A stretch of 54,271 bases of DNA from Penium margaritaceum. Taxonomy: Eukaryota; Streptophyta; Zygnematophyceae; Desmidiales; Peniaceae. The translations under genes and the position numbers were made by a program. Positions within the stretch are counted from its first letter, which is position 1; every line of letters begins with the position of its first letter. Below the pieces are notes generated by a model. The model did not search any database, was not told the DNA's origin, and saw nothing but the letters and a program-made list of their open reading frames with translations. The stretch covers positions 6,887 through 61,157 of the forward strand of contig SZWC01006786.1 in the NCBI GenBank assembly GCA_023375785.1, in the 5' to 3' direction. Below, one piece after another: positions 31,750-44,768 of the stretch.

Positions 31750-34640
31750 CAATCGGAAAAAAAATAGAGAAAACACATTCTCATGTGTTCAAAAAGGATC
31801 TTCCTTATTATGATTGTTTTCTATTACAAAAGCATGGAGGATAAAATCCCTTCTCATTTGGAACGTGTTTTAGTGTGACTGCCTTAAACCTTGTATGCTT
31901 ATCTAACAATAATGTTTGGTTACTATTGATGATCACCTCAAAAGCATCTTAATTACTTTGAATGGTGTTTAGGCCATGAAGCATGAATGATCTTATCTGA
32001 AGTTGACATTTTAGTGTATCTTGGATCAACATTGTCCTACACTTTGACTGAAAGCATTCTATTTCTAAATATAAATGAGAAATGGTATTGAATATTGTGA
32101 TAAATATGGGTAAGAAATTTTTTGAGACAGAAATGTTTTGATTTTATTCTACTATTGCATTTATTAATCGCCAGAGGCTATACACCTGTACATACTGCAT
32201 GAAGTTTCTTTAAAGTTGGACCTTACTCCTTATTATAAGAAAATCCTTTAACTTAAAAAGTTAGAGTTCCAATTATTTTTTGATCAGAAAAGATGCAGAT
32301 GACCTAAAAAAGGTATCAATAGGGATACTTGTCAATCTTTAAAATGACATGACAACCAAATAGTAGCTCTGGCGGAAATGTATTCATGTTTTAATGCAAA
32401 AAGTATTTTTTCTTTAGCCTTATGTCTTTTGATAGATGTCAAATGATTCAAGGATTCTTACTCAAGAACATTTCAGCCAAATAATCTTGATTGCATGTAA
32501 AAATGAAAATATGTATCAGATGAAAGAACGGAAATCATTTTCATTTATGAAGAACATTCGTATGATGGAGTATCCATTTTGCTATCTTTCTTGCATCTTT
32601 GAGCACTATATTGTTAGTTTCAGGTTCAGGAACTAAAAGAATAAAATCAAAACTATGAGGAAATACATTTGAAAACAAGTTGGAAAGTGAAGCATGAATG
32701 AATTTCAATTACCTTCAAAAGTGAAATTTTACGTTTTATGGCTATTTGCATTCATTTACAAAGAAACCAATTGTATGTATTCTGCATGTTAAAATAAATA
32801 CATGCATCTACATTCAACTATGTACCTTAAACAACATCATATCATAAGCATCTTTTCCGTACATATACATATGTTTCTACGTATAAAATACCTGTTTTCA
32901 TTCACATCATCATTTACATCACCATCATCATCTACATGAAAATTTCCATGCCAATCCTTATTTTTCCGAATATGGATTACTGTCTATTTCCATGGCTATG
33001 TTAGATTGACACATTTATACTATAAATTATATGTGAATATATACTACACTTATTTGATATTTTTGTGGAAAAATTAACATATCAAATTTACAAAGTAATC
33101 ACACATCCTTTGAAAGAAAGTGGATGCTAAATAGAAGATGTGTTTATGATGATGCAAGAAAAGGTACATGGGCTTTTCTCTCCCTAATGATGTTTTCAAT
33201 CATGTAATGAATAATCATCCTGGTTTCCCTTGGAACAGAAACCCCCTTCAATAATGAAAAACACACTCTACTAGCAAAACATTGCTATGTTTCAGTGGCC
33301 GATGGATATGCAGGTGAATGCATTTAGGAGGGAATTTCAAAGGGAGCATTAGGGCTTCAAGAGTGGCTCACGAAGTCAATAATTGAAGACCAGGAATCCA
33401 CAACCATGTTACAAATAGAAAAAAGCATAAAGCAATAATGAAATTCAATTTTCTTGGCATGGAAAGGTGCATTCTCTTTAATGCCAAAATGGCTCTTTGT
33501 TTAGAGAAAACCGATGCATTTGGCTACTTATCTTGTGCACCTTATGGTTGGAAGTTTCTTTGCCAAGAGGATAAAACATTTAGAATAATCTGGATCCACC
33601 CAAAATATGCTCACAGAGGAGATGGGCACCTCCCATTTGAATATGGTTAACTACACCAGCTTCAATGTGGTGCAGGTTAGTGAAGGCCTTAGCAAGGTGA
33701 TGCCATAACTCAAAGTATACCTTCATTTTCTATGAAAATTACCTTAAAAAAATATGGGACCACAAAGAATGAATAAGATCTTCTTGAGCAAGGATTTGGA
33801 TCTCCACAGATATGTTTTTGGAAAGGGCAAGTTTGGAGGATTAAGAAAAGTCACAAACCCAAAAAAGTAGTAGGGTCATCAACTAGGTTTTGCCATAGGG
33901 AGAGGAGTAAATGAGGAAAATGCAAAAACATGGGATGCCTGTTTTGATGTATACAATCTCCTAGGATATGATTAGGTTCTCTCTCAAATCACTAATGATA
34001 CACACTAACAATGTCCATATGGAAAGTTGCATGAAGAGTCATCAAGTTGAATGAGTAGTCTGTGCCATATGGTTCCTTGATAATACTATAAAGGGGATAT
34101 TGGTGATTGTTCAAGCATTAACTTCTCATTCTCAGTTAGAAAGGAGCGCACTAAAGTTTTCTGAGCACTCAATTGGCTTTGAAAATTTTACTCCATTAAG
34201 GATAGTTGGAATTAATCTTCATAGGCTCATGTAGAATCCAAGTGAATGATAGCAAGTTAGAAAAGTCTAAGGCCTGATTGGTGGAATTGACCAATACTTT
34301 TTGTGATCATGTACAACGAAAAACTCTGCACGAGTAATGTAATGTTTCCTTTTCTAATACGATCTTGCCAATGTATCTGCTTACACCATAAAAAAATCCA
34401 CTTAAAAGTTGTTAGAAAACAAGGAGGCACTGATGAAGATGGTATTAGGGGTAAATACATTTTATGCAAGGAAGCCTAGGTTGAAACATACCCAAAAACC
34501 CTTATACCAAAATACAAATGCCTTTTTAAGCTCATGATTCATTCTTGCATCGTGACAACTACCATGAAATGTATGTGCACAAAATGAAAAGGGCACCATG
34601 CCTTTCAAATTACATGTATACGACTTGAATGTGTGCTCGT
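31750..34640. other. AT-rich spacer, no gene recognised
   Basis: AT-rich with only short frames; the longest are 32436-32636 and 33438-33650 on the plus strand, 66 and 70 codons, without motifs. Some of 33.3-34.6 kb may be the heavily decayed front part of the copia relic that follows, but I cannot support a domain. Confidence 0.45.
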
Positions 34641-34649
34641 CCTGAAGAA

Positions 34650-34860
34650 TGATTTCAAATGTCTTTAGATGTATTTGAGAAAGTGGTTTAAAATGAGATT
34701 ATTTTTTCATCTTCGATAATACCTTGGAATTTCCATCAAGCGTGAAAAAGAAGCAGACATAATTAGTCTAAACCAGTATGAGTATTTGGAAGCTCATTTG
34801 AGGCATTTTGACATGAAGGATTTAAAACTTGTCTATACATCCATAAGCTCAAACTGTCAT
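34650..34860 (+). pseudogene. copia reverse transcriptase fragment (second, older copy)
   Basis: In one frame the plus strand encodes YLGISIKREKEADIISLNQ followed by a tyrosine-glutamate-tyrosine-leucine segment and FDMKDLKLVYTSI. This matches the copia block that follows the YVDD region (FLGI.I.R...I.LSQ.KY...LL..F.M.D.K.V.TP). A TAA precedes the Tyr-Leu-Gly. Flanking sequence out to about 35880 may be further remnants (an INIQGHHNHFIIQQ stretch near 35.78 kb resembles the RNase H end), but that is weak. Divergence is much greater than in the minus-strand copia element. Confidence 0.7.
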
Positions 34861-37800
34861 ACCTTGACATTGATGTTCTCATCAACAAAATTAAACTTAC
34901 ATGCTAGAAGCTCCACTGTTAGTTTGTAATGGGTAGTTTGACTTTAATCATGACTGGCATCTTCCATCGCATAGCAAATTAAGTTCAATACTTGAGTGAA
35001 GACGTTGCCAATAATGGTCTACTACATTTGTAGCTGTCAAGCACACCATGAAGTATCTCACATGGACGTGGCATGTGGGGCTTCACATAGAGAACTTCTT
35101 GGATATGTGTCACTTAGTCTCATGTGCGACATGGAAACTGATTGAGGAGGCCAGAGAGAAGATATAAATTTCGACTCAACATTTATCTGTAATCTAAATG
35201 GAAGTTTTGTTAGCTAGCCGGGCTCTTAACAAGATTGTGTCTATCTTCTTGTAAATTATCTTTAGTAGATTATATTGGGTAAGGTTTGTGAAGAGATATA
35301 GTGGTTTTTTATTCCTCTCTAATATGGAGATTACAAGCAAGAATTTGACAATCAATAATCAAGAGTAACAACACAAGCGTCATGTCAAAATGTCCAGATT
35401 TCCTTGGGTGTAGAACGTTGATTAAGTCAGCTACAAAGATAATCGAGAATCATTGTGTGAACACCAAGCTACATTGGGTTTACATGTTGACATAGCCACA
35501 ATCAAGGATGTCTACAAAGGGAGAAAACAAGGTATTGGTATGTTCAATGCATGTGGTGAAGACTGAACATAAAATTTAACACGATTCTAAGACACTATTC
35601 ATGGTTATCGGATTAATCAGGATACCCATGCATTTGGTAAGAGACATCCCATGAATACTCTAGCTTTTGTAACGCATACACTTTTTGCACATGATTGTTT
35701 ATTTTTTACTTTTTTGTGCTTCTACATTTTTTCCTTCTCTGCTACAGGTTTACTTGATCCATTCTATCAACATTCAAGGACACCACAACCATTTTATAAT
35801 TCAACAGAAGATTTGGTATATCACTGGCGCGGATTTTTTCCTCAACATGAATGTGGAAAAGCATTTTGCATTTAACAAAGTCTCTCAATGATACTAGGGA
35901 GAAAGATCATGGATCAGAACGATTGAGTGTCTTCATGGGTCTGATCACGCCATTCAAACCTTGACAAGATAATGAACTTGAAACAAAAAAAGGGAAAATT
36001 TCCATAGATAAATCTGTGATCATGTTTTCTTGAAGGAATTCTTTATTTGGAATAAGGTTCATTTAATGACACAAATCGATTCAAAATATCTCCAAGCTCA
36101 CTGATTCCAGGTTCTGCACCACATAAAGACCTATTCCTACATGTTATTTTTACAACAGCTGTCTCCATGACCTTATGAATAACAAAATTCAATATACTCA
36201 TCATTCGCATAATATCTTGATGGTTTTCTTGTGATGTTAACCAATCCTTTTGCAAATTTCTTCATACGAATTACAAATATTATTAGTAACATCACTACCA
36301 TTAGCACCACTAGAACCAACTCCTTAACCCTCATTCTATTGTTCCTTTACATATCATCCATTCAAAGGAACACCATAATCCCCTTCCTTGGAATGAATGT
36401 AATTTGAAGAACAAAAAGCATGAACTTTCATGCAACACATTTCAAAACAAAGATACAAGGCAAGGGCACGTGAGGTAACACAGGAAGTTTTGAACTAGAG
36501 AAAGGACTATCGTGGATGAGGGAGAGTGAAGGGGAAAAAGAAGCGATTCAGGAAAAAATGCTAAGAAAATGATTCGCAATCTTACCATATCCAGGGCTCA
36601 CCATGTGTTAGTGAGAAATCATCGAATTCACATTTGCATTTTTACGTAGCTTAGCACCAGAAACTTCCCCTCAAACATAATCTTTGGAAGTAGGCTTCCT
36701 TCAGAATCATTTTTTATTATGGGACTTTCAGGATGATTTGAACAAGATCCATGCATTTGACACGTAAGGAAGGTTGTGTCAGTCCCACTGGGGAGCGAAT
36801 TTGGGTTGTAGTGGGTGTTGACACTGTAAAACAATGGTACCAATAATGAATGAAACTGACACATTACAACAAGTGGATGTGTGCAAGAAATCAAAGAGAA
36901 AATTCAGACGGTTTGTTTTAGGAAAGTATCATATATTTCATGCTTAACATTGTCAAGATGAGATACATCATAAAGTAGGCATGAAAAAATCCATTGTGTT
37001 AGGAAAATTATTCTTTATTATTCTATAGAAACCATTATTTCTACTATACAAATATAGGTACAAGTTACTTTTGAAATTTTCTAAGATAGATTTATAACAT
37101 ATCTTCACTAAGATAATAAAGTAAAGGTGATAAAATTTGAATTGTTTGCGAAAACAGATTTATTTTACAAGAAAAGAACGATATGGAAAAGATTTTGAAA
37201 TTTAAAGAACATTGTATTGATACATTATGTGGGTGTTTTCTTCCAAACACAGAAAACATGAAGGACATAAGGGATTTAAAATATTTATGTATAAAAATGG
37301 GATATCCTCCCTACTCAAAGTTTTGGTTTTTTCTCACTCTTGTCTAAATTACTCGATCTTGCCCCACTTCAGAAATGCAAATGTATTGGTTGTGTCTACA
37401 AAGGGTTGTATTCTACGAGGTACTGAAATCATACACTAGTGAATTGTACGTTTTATGCTCTAGTTATCCATTAAACATGTCTAAAAAAATACGTTAATTT
37501 AAAAACATTTCCCATGCTACATTTCCAAACATTAGTTTGATGCTTGTATGGGGTTTGGGGACAAATGATGAATCCTAGTGAGGTACCTCCAAAATTTAAA
37601 GCTTTTTGGGTGTGTTTATCTAGCCGCCTAGCTAATAAAGCCACAAATGAGATTCATTAATGAGTTAAAAAAATCAGAAGATTAAAATGGTTTGTGTTTT
37701 TAGTTTTATGTAGAGAGAAAACCCTCAACGTTATTTTAGTGTTCCCTAATAAATAATTCATTTCTGTTTTGCAATGCTGTTCACGCAACAACTATCACAA

Positions 37801-38864
37801 ACCAGCCTTGTCAACTTCAAATACAATTCCCACATTCGGTGAAGTCCCTGTCTCCAAATGAGAGACTAATTGTAGAATACTAAGAAAAGCTTATTTTTAA
37901 GAAAAAACTAATCCATACAAGTTTTTATCCTTCATCCTCCACTTTCCTTCTACGATGAAATTCTTTAGTTTATAATAGTTTATCCCACCTTGCTTCACTG
38001 GATGATACACCCACTAATATAAATCAATCCATACTTAAGCACAATATGTATCTCAAGGTGATATTGCCCCAATCTTGAGATTTGTATAAGGAGATTGTAA
38101 TCGATTGTGCATGTGGGAAACTTAAAAAAAATTACAATGATGTTTGTGGAACTTCGAAAACTTATTATATCAATGCTATCAATACTCATAAATCAGTAGT
38201 TTTTTTATGTTTTTTATTTGTTTTTCTAATAAACACTTAACTGTAAATATCTATATTTATATGAAAAAAACATTTTTTACTCAAATGTCTTTATGAAATG
38301 AATCTACAATCTTAAAAGTGTCAATGATGATCCCCATCCATTTGAGATGAGAGGGTGTATTATGAAATTTTCACATGGGATGTTCCACACCAAACAAGTG
38401 TTTTAACCCAATTATATATATCATGATTTGCTATCCATGTCTGATATAGATCTCTTCGAAGTATACATTATTGTAAGGAATTTTCTCCCTGACATGCATT
38501 TATATGCAAACCTATCCATTAAAATCTAATGCTTTGAATCGAGGACATAGTATGTCACTCTATCAAAAAATGAAAAGTGTATTGGGATATAGTATCTATT
38601 TTTGTAGCAAATATAAATTAAAGGAGATGAATACGTCTATGCTTTGAGAATTTGTTTACTTGTACACAAGATATGCATGAGTATGCGCTTGGTTTATGTC
38701 TGACAAATGAATGTGGTTGCTAGTAAAATAGAGGTCATGCTTTTAAGTGAGTGATAGTTAAGCCTTTTTTGGTGACCAAACAAAAAATTAGGAAATCCAT
38801 TTCAAAACAATTCACCTTTAGGAACCCTAAGGCATATTAGACTAAGTGATCTAATACCCATAAG
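34861..38864. other. AT-rich spacer, little recognisable
   Basis: AT-rich with short frames of 60-88 codons on both strands, none with motifs. Up to about 35.9 kb it may include decayed copia remains. I see nothing else. Confidence 0.45.
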
Positions 38865-39085
38865 GAGTGCAAGGGGTGCCTTCTTGAAAGAAATTGCCTT
38901 AAAGGTTACACATTGTTACGTAACCACCAAAACCAGCTGAAGAGTCATCCGTTCCATGAAGGGTCATTGGCAGATGAAAGGTGACTATGTGGTTGTAAGA
39001 GGTTATGTAGTAGGTTGAATAACAGCCCTTCACCATAAAGCTAAAGGTTCATAGGATCAAAAGGGCCTCGAAATGCACCATAGAT
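38865..39085 (+). repeat. Diverged direct repeat, copy 1
   Basis: Matches about 41735-41950 in the same orientation: shared landmarks are CTTAAAGGTTAC, ATAACCACC/GTAACCACC, AAGAGTCA, GGTTGTAAGAGGTT/GGTTGTCAAAGGTT and TAGTAGGTTGA. The ~2.8 kb between the copies contains the 25-codon repeat array, so these could be terminal repeats of an element, or simply a dispersed repeat. Confidence 0.5.
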
Positions 39086-39283
39086 GATGATGAGGCAAGG
39101 ATTTGTGCCTGACATCTCTACATTTGAGAAAGGAATTGTTAGATCTTTTTATAGTTAAAAAAAGGTATCATGAGATATTGTTTTCCCAAACGTAGCCATC
39201 AAAAGTGGGGATTTAAATGCACCTTCATGGAGGATAATGGTCCGTGTGGGTGAAGGTTGAATAAAGAAGGCTGGTAGAGGCAT

Positions 39284-40060
39284 TTACTTATAAAAGGCGA
39301 TGTGGTTACCTTTTAAAAATGAGGGTACATCTATACTGTCACTTGAACTTGATCTTTCTTTCTCAACTTTCAAATCATGAAGTAGATTAAGCATTACAGT
39401 ATAATGGAGTGAAAGGGGCATCACACAGGTCTTTGAATGAGCATGAGCACTTTTGCTCCTTCCTTCTTTCCCTTGTTGTTCTGTCTTGCTTGTAGAAGTA
39501 GTGAGCAAAAATGGGTTCGCCTATCCACCTTTTGCTTGCACGTAGATGATTATATTGTAATTCTCACTATATTCGTGAAATTATCCAAGGTTTGCACTTT
39601 TTTTGCAAAACTGTGAGGGAGAATCCGATGGTTGCTGAAGCGACCCATCAGCGCTGAAGCAATTAGTAGATCAGTGTTGAGTGAGTGAGTGGTAAAGCAA
39701 GGCCACAGATCCGCAATATGATGGTTGACAATTGATTTCTCATAAATTTCTAATAATGTCCAACCCAATGGGGGAGGTTTTCTCAAATTTCCTCGCCAAT
39801 AAGAAAGTTGACGACCAGCTCCGTTGTGATTTCTGGTCCTTTTCTAGGCACAATGAAATGATAATGTATCACAAACGACCCAAATGATACAAAATACGTT
39901 GACGTGGCTTGTAACCTCCAAGACAGAAGTTATGAGGTCTCCCACTTTGACTCTAGGAGCACCTATAGGGTAAGTTGAGGCCTCTCTACCACATGATGAA
40001 TGCCCAAAAGTGTGGCAATAGTAGAACATCACCTAGAAATTCCTTCTAGAGTCTTCTCTT
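39284..40060 (-). pseudogene. Decayed minus-strand coding region with zinc-knuckle-like motif
   Basis: Minus-strand frames 39844-40032, 39550-39786 and 39284-39508 lie in series. The first begins MFYYCHTFGHSSCGRE, resembling the C-x4-H half of a nucleic-acid-binding zinc knuckle with Phe where the first Cys would be. Adjacent frames are soluble and protein-like but broken by stops and shifts. Possible remains of a gag-like or LINE ORF1 protein. It lies between the two copies of the diverged direct repeat. Confidence 0.3.
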
Positions 40061-40489
40061 GTATTTTATTGGGTTTGAGAGCCATAGAATAACTTCCCAA
40101 ATTCATTGAAGGTGGTGAAAGGTGTCTATGGCCTCCACTTACAAAAGTGAAGCATTGCCAAAGAACCCAGATGACTCCACAACATAATTTAGGAAACTTC
40201 TGATGGCTGCAATAGTTGAAGGAAAAAGGTGAAGGTTGCCTCAGCTGCCCTTTTTCCCTTTTCTTCTCAAATTCATGTTAGAGCATGAGTACTCAGGGTA
40301 ATGTCAATTTTTTCGATTCTTGACAGTTCAAACGGTGTGGATGGTCATGAATTGAGGGAGCCCCGACCCTCTAAATGTTTGTGCTCCCTACACCAATGGG
40401 GTATCAAGTGAGTCTCTTTATAATGTGTGGAATGGCTGCACTATGATTTGCTTCAAGTGATATTCTTAAAGAGTATGTTATAGTGATGA

Positions 40490-41650
40490 ATATTTCATTA
40501 ATACCAAGATTTGTTGAGTTTCTGGTTTTGACCGCCGGCATTGCAAATGATGGAAGTTTTGTAGTAGACACGGAAGAATCTTCACCCTCTCGTGGTCCTG
40601 CTCTATCAGTTGGTATTATAGATGGTGGAGTTATTGTGAAAGAGCTTTGTGCTCTGTTGTTCTAGCTTTTTTCAGGTCCAAATAGCATAATGTAGTACTT
40701 CCCACGGCTGAAGTGCATAAATTTTCTTTCATTCCAAATCTTCCAGTTGGTTTATTGTGAATAGTTGTAGCAGTGTCCACTACCATTGACGACAGATTTG
40801 CTCTTGTTCTAGCTTCATTACCTGATGTTTTGTGAAAATTTGTAACATTGTGGACAAAACTTATTGTTCTTCTAACTTTGTTAGATGCTGTTTGGTGAAA
40901 CGTTACAATCGAGTCCATAACCATAAAGGACACTTTTTTTTACCATTCTTGATTTGTTTGCTTGTTTTTATAATAAGTCGCACTAGTATCTGTTCCCAAC
41001 ATTGACAAATCTCTTGTAGTTCTAGCTTTCTAAGCTAGTTTTTTTAATGTTTTAGTAGTATTCATTGTCTTTGAGGACAAATTTGCTGGCATTCCGGTTG
41101 CACTTGCTGATTTGTTGTGAAACGTTGCAGCAATGTTTGCTATTTTCATGGACAACTTTGTTTCCATTTTGCTTTGTGAGCTAGTTTTTTATGAAAATTT
41201 GCAACTGTCCTGGTTTCTGTCGAGGACAAAACTCTTGCCATTACAACCTTTTGAGATTGTATTTTGTAATATGTTGTAGTAGTATCCACTTCCACCGTGG
41301 ACAAATTTAGTGTTGTTCTAACTTCATCACCTGCATTTTTGTAAAATGTTGGAGGAGTGCCATTTCCATCGAGGACAAATCTAGTGTTGTTCCAGCTTTT
41401 TCAGTTGATTTGTTGTGAGAATTTGCAATAGTGTCCATTGCTATCGTGGAAAAATCTGTTGCTATTCCAATTCCGTCAGCAGGCTTGTTGTGAAAGGTCG
41501 TAGTAGTGTCTGCTGCAGCTTAAGCACCATTTATTGCCATTTTTGCTTTGTTCGCTGTTGTTTTGGAAGAAGTTGTAGTAGTATCCGTTTCCATTGTGGA
41601 GGATGTTTCTACCATTATAGATTCCTTAGCTGGATTCTAGCTTGATCTTG
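40490..41650 (-). pseudogene. Degenerate array of 25-residue (75-bp) coding repeats
   Basis: The minus strand encodes about thirteen diverged repeats of 25 residues. Well-aligned units start DTTTTSSKTTANK, DTTTTFHNKPADG, DTIANSHNKSTEK and DTATTIHNKPTGR, each ending with a Leu-Ser-Ser-Met-like tail before the next Asp-Thr. Register is kept at exactly 25 codons over several adjacent units, then lost by small indels; a TAA interrupts the first unit. On the left the frame continues ~60 codons without repeats (SSFTITPPS, then a Ser/Pro/Thr-rich stretch). Conservation of the amino-acid pattern suggests the array once encoded a Thr/Ser-rich repeat protein. I do not recognise the family. Confidence 0.55.
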
Positions 41651-41734
41651 TAAAAATAGGAATGGAAGAAAAAAAATTATAAATTAATCTAAGTGACATG
41701 AGCCCCTTCAAGTAGTTGTGGATGCCTATCCTTG

Positions 41735-41950
41735 GAGGCACTTGTCTTAAAGGTTACAGGTACTTTCATAATGACCTGGGTGATTTCATAACCACCTGGA
41801 CCTGCTAAAGAGTCACCTAGAAGATGAAGGCTCATTACCAGTTGAAATGTTCCTAGGAGGTTGTCAAAGGTTGTAGTAGGTTGACTTACCAACATCGAAC
41901 AAGAATATGAAGGGTCATAGCCTCAATAGAGGCCTCCAAAAAAAATTGTC
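41735..41950 (+). repeat. Diverged direct repeat, copy 2
   Basis: Second copy of the repeat at 38865-39085. Similarity may continue weakly past 41950 (GAATTCTTTTAGATTAA against GAATTGTTAGATC...TTAA). Confidence 0.5.
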
Positions 41951-43672
41951 TCACTCCTTACCCTTTAAATGGAAGAATTCTTTTAGATTAACAAAATGAC
42001 AGCACGACATGCTTTTAATCTGAACTTGGCCATCACAATGGGTACTTATCAACATTCATATCAAGATCCTTGTCAAAGTTGTCTCCTGCTAATATCTCTA
42101 TTGAAAGGCTGTTTCAAATCAAGGTGAGGAAAACATTATCGTCTGAGGTGGACAATCAAATCCATGGTGCCACTGATGGCGAGCTGAGTATGAGCAACGT
42201 TTATGATGAATTGGTGATGTGGATGATGTAATGGTGGAAGAAGGTACACAAGAACAGTGCCAGTGTTTTGTAGAATGGAGCGTAAGAAAGGGTAAAATTG
42301 TGCCAAATTTAACTTTCTACACTCCACTATGAGTGAATACATCATCCACGTTGGGCAAGTGACGTCTAGGGCTATGAGTAGGAAGACCTTGCTCATGGAA
42401 GTAGTTTCCCTTCCATGTGACACTTGCAAAAGACAAAATTCTTCCTATCTGGTCCATCCACTCTGAGGAGTTGCTTAAATGAATGCAGTAATGTATGATG
42501 AAGAAGAAGTTGAGGATTTTCCCATGCATAAAGTCATTTTCTTGATGGAAAACATGAACGTGGTGAAACAATTTCTATGTTTTTATGTATAGAACATAAT
42601 GGAATTTCATAGTTGCACCTAGAAGAAAGAATAATCAATCACAAGAAACAAGTAGTACTAGATTGTCTAAGGAGCAATTTAGGAAGGGTAGGAAAGTTAG
42701 GGTGGTCGAGAGGTTAATGAATCTTGTTAGGGAGGGTATTTGTGTATGGATTCCATCGTGTCACTCATGCATTTGATTGGCTGCCAAAACTACACTGGTT
42801 GAAAAGTTATATGTTCACAGATATAAGGTAGTTGGATAAAGAAAACGGGAGATTTTAGTTTTTCAGATTATGATTGAAACACATGTTCAAGAAAAGGTAA
42901 GAAAAACGTCTTTTGATGCACGTTAAATTTCCTTTGCATTTTAAATGTTTTTTATTTTTCTTTCCCTCACAAAGTGGTTTTGGGATGACAAAGGTGGACC
43001 CTAGTGTTCAACATCGCCCTACCTCCCCCTTCTGGATTTTCCTTTTGCTTATGTAATAGTGGCTTGAGGTGGTTGGGGGAGGATTTGATGGGGTAGAGGG
43101 GGATTCATGAAGGGGAAGGGGGAGGGAGAGGACTCTCCTTCCTCACCCTTTTTTGTTCTATAACCTTTTTACAATAAGAGTATTCCAACCTTGATCAACG
43201 TCCCTTAGGAGAAATGAATTGATCAACATGAATGACACCCCATCATCGTTTTTCACAGTTTTTCACTTAACGTGGCATTCTTGTTCATGGGTTTGTATTT
43301 TTCCTAACTTTGTGTTCTATTATGGATGAATGCATTTGTACAGAATGCCACTTTTGCATGCTTCTTCTTACTAGTTCAAATTTTGAGTGTTGCCCTCAGT
43401 TGGAGGATACACATGTGTGGTAGCTTTTGAAAGGATGGAGTGCCTAGATACCCACCATGTTAAATGTTCAGCTGGCGTGCGCGTATGTGTTGAAAAAAGT
43501 ACCGTACACCGAGACCACTTTCATTTTCAAATCGCGTATCTAGTGTCTGCCATAATCAAGACAACATATCCAAGTCCGTTGTATTTTACACAGTGTACCA
43601 TGTCATGTAATTTACATAACTGCATACCCACACCGAACATTTGTAAATATTTTTAATTGCACAAACACGACC
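41951..43672. other. AT-rich spacer, no gene recognised
   Basis: Overlapping minus-strand frames at 42136-42571 (84-97 codons) are the longest; no motif is visible and they may be fortuitous. A C- and G-rich patch at 43010-43140 is low complexity. Confidence 0.4.
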
Positions 43673-44236
43673 CTAGTGCTCATCGTCGATGATGTGTACG
43701 CAACATTTTGTCATACTCGCACCCTTCCCTTCCATTACTTGGAGTACAATTGATAACAACGTCACTAAGCAACACGATTGGTTATTAGCTGGAAAATTGA
43801 CGACTGCTCCATTCCACGTTTCATTGGCCACTTCCATGCTCATAAATTTGTGTGGTGTCATTTTGCAACATGTGTAAAGTGACGGCACTTGAACATAGAG
43901 AACCATCCAGTTCGCACCTTTCACCTTTGAATTTGCAAATATTTGAGGTACTAGCGCGATAGGGCGAGCCCTATCCATGAGTGACATTGAGCCGATGTAC
44001 GTAGACCGTGCACTACCTTTGATGGATGGCTGGGGAGACATTCCACACAGTCGACGCAGTCCTTGGGGTGTGAACATACCCTTTCCTCCCAAACTAACAT
44101 GTGACAAGGCCAATGCTATCCGGTGCCAAGTGAAGGCTAAGTGAGACGCCATGTATGACATGACACCACCTAGTCCGCACGCCATGTGTTGGATGATGAG
44201 TATGCAGGCTCCAACTAGTATTCCTTTGTACACCAA
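43673..44236 (-). CDS. Hypothetical protein, 187 codons, next to the MULE
   Basis: An uninterrupted minus-strand frame of 187 codons, unusually long for this AT-rich part of the window. The N-terminal ~45 residues are fairly hydrophobic (ILVGACILIIQHMACGLGG), followed by a mixed soluble stretch and eight Cys in all. It lies about 1.3 kb beyond the C-terminal end of the MULE transposase relic, on the same strand, so it may be an accessory or captured ORF of that element, or chance. No family recognised. The opening codon may be a non-ATG start chosen by length. Confidence 0.3.
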   Translation of the reverse strand: MVYKGILVGACILIIQHMACGLGGVMSYMASHLAFTWHRIALALSHVSLGGKGMFTPQGLRRLCGMSPQPSIKGSARSTYIGSMSLMDRARPIALVPQIFANSKVKGANWMVLYVQVPSLYTCCKMTPHKFMSMEVANETWNGAVVNFPANNQSCCLVTLLSIVLQVMEGKGASMTKCCVHIIDDEH

Positions 44237-44768
44237 GAGTGATCAGAAGCCGTGGGTACACAAGCATCCCATCATTATGTTGCGTATGTAACCCCATAGT
44301 GTCTTTGTTAAATATTGTTGATTTTTATTCATGAGGCACCCACTGTACACTACACGTTTTCCATTCATTTGTTCCATGTTTATTTCACCATGTAGTTAGA
44401 ATAACTCCTGACAACACCACGTACATTATAACACATACCTAAAGGTGTTAAAGAAAGAAGTCTAATGTCACATATGATACCCTATGGGCACTGTGTTAAG
44501 AATTCATGGTTTTTCTGGTGTTGTGCTCATTGTTTAATACCATACATTTTAAAACACCAAGTACAGAATATCACTACATTCAACATGGTAATAAAACATG
44601 GAGAAGCATTGGCATGTCCTGAAGGATAGGTTTACATATAGATAGAACCTACACTGGCATCTAGTGCCTCGGTATCCCACTCACTAATTAGCTGTGAGAG
44701 AAGGGTGGTAGTAAACATATCAACGCCATCACCACACAAGCAGGGCAGAATTGGCCTACATGACATCC

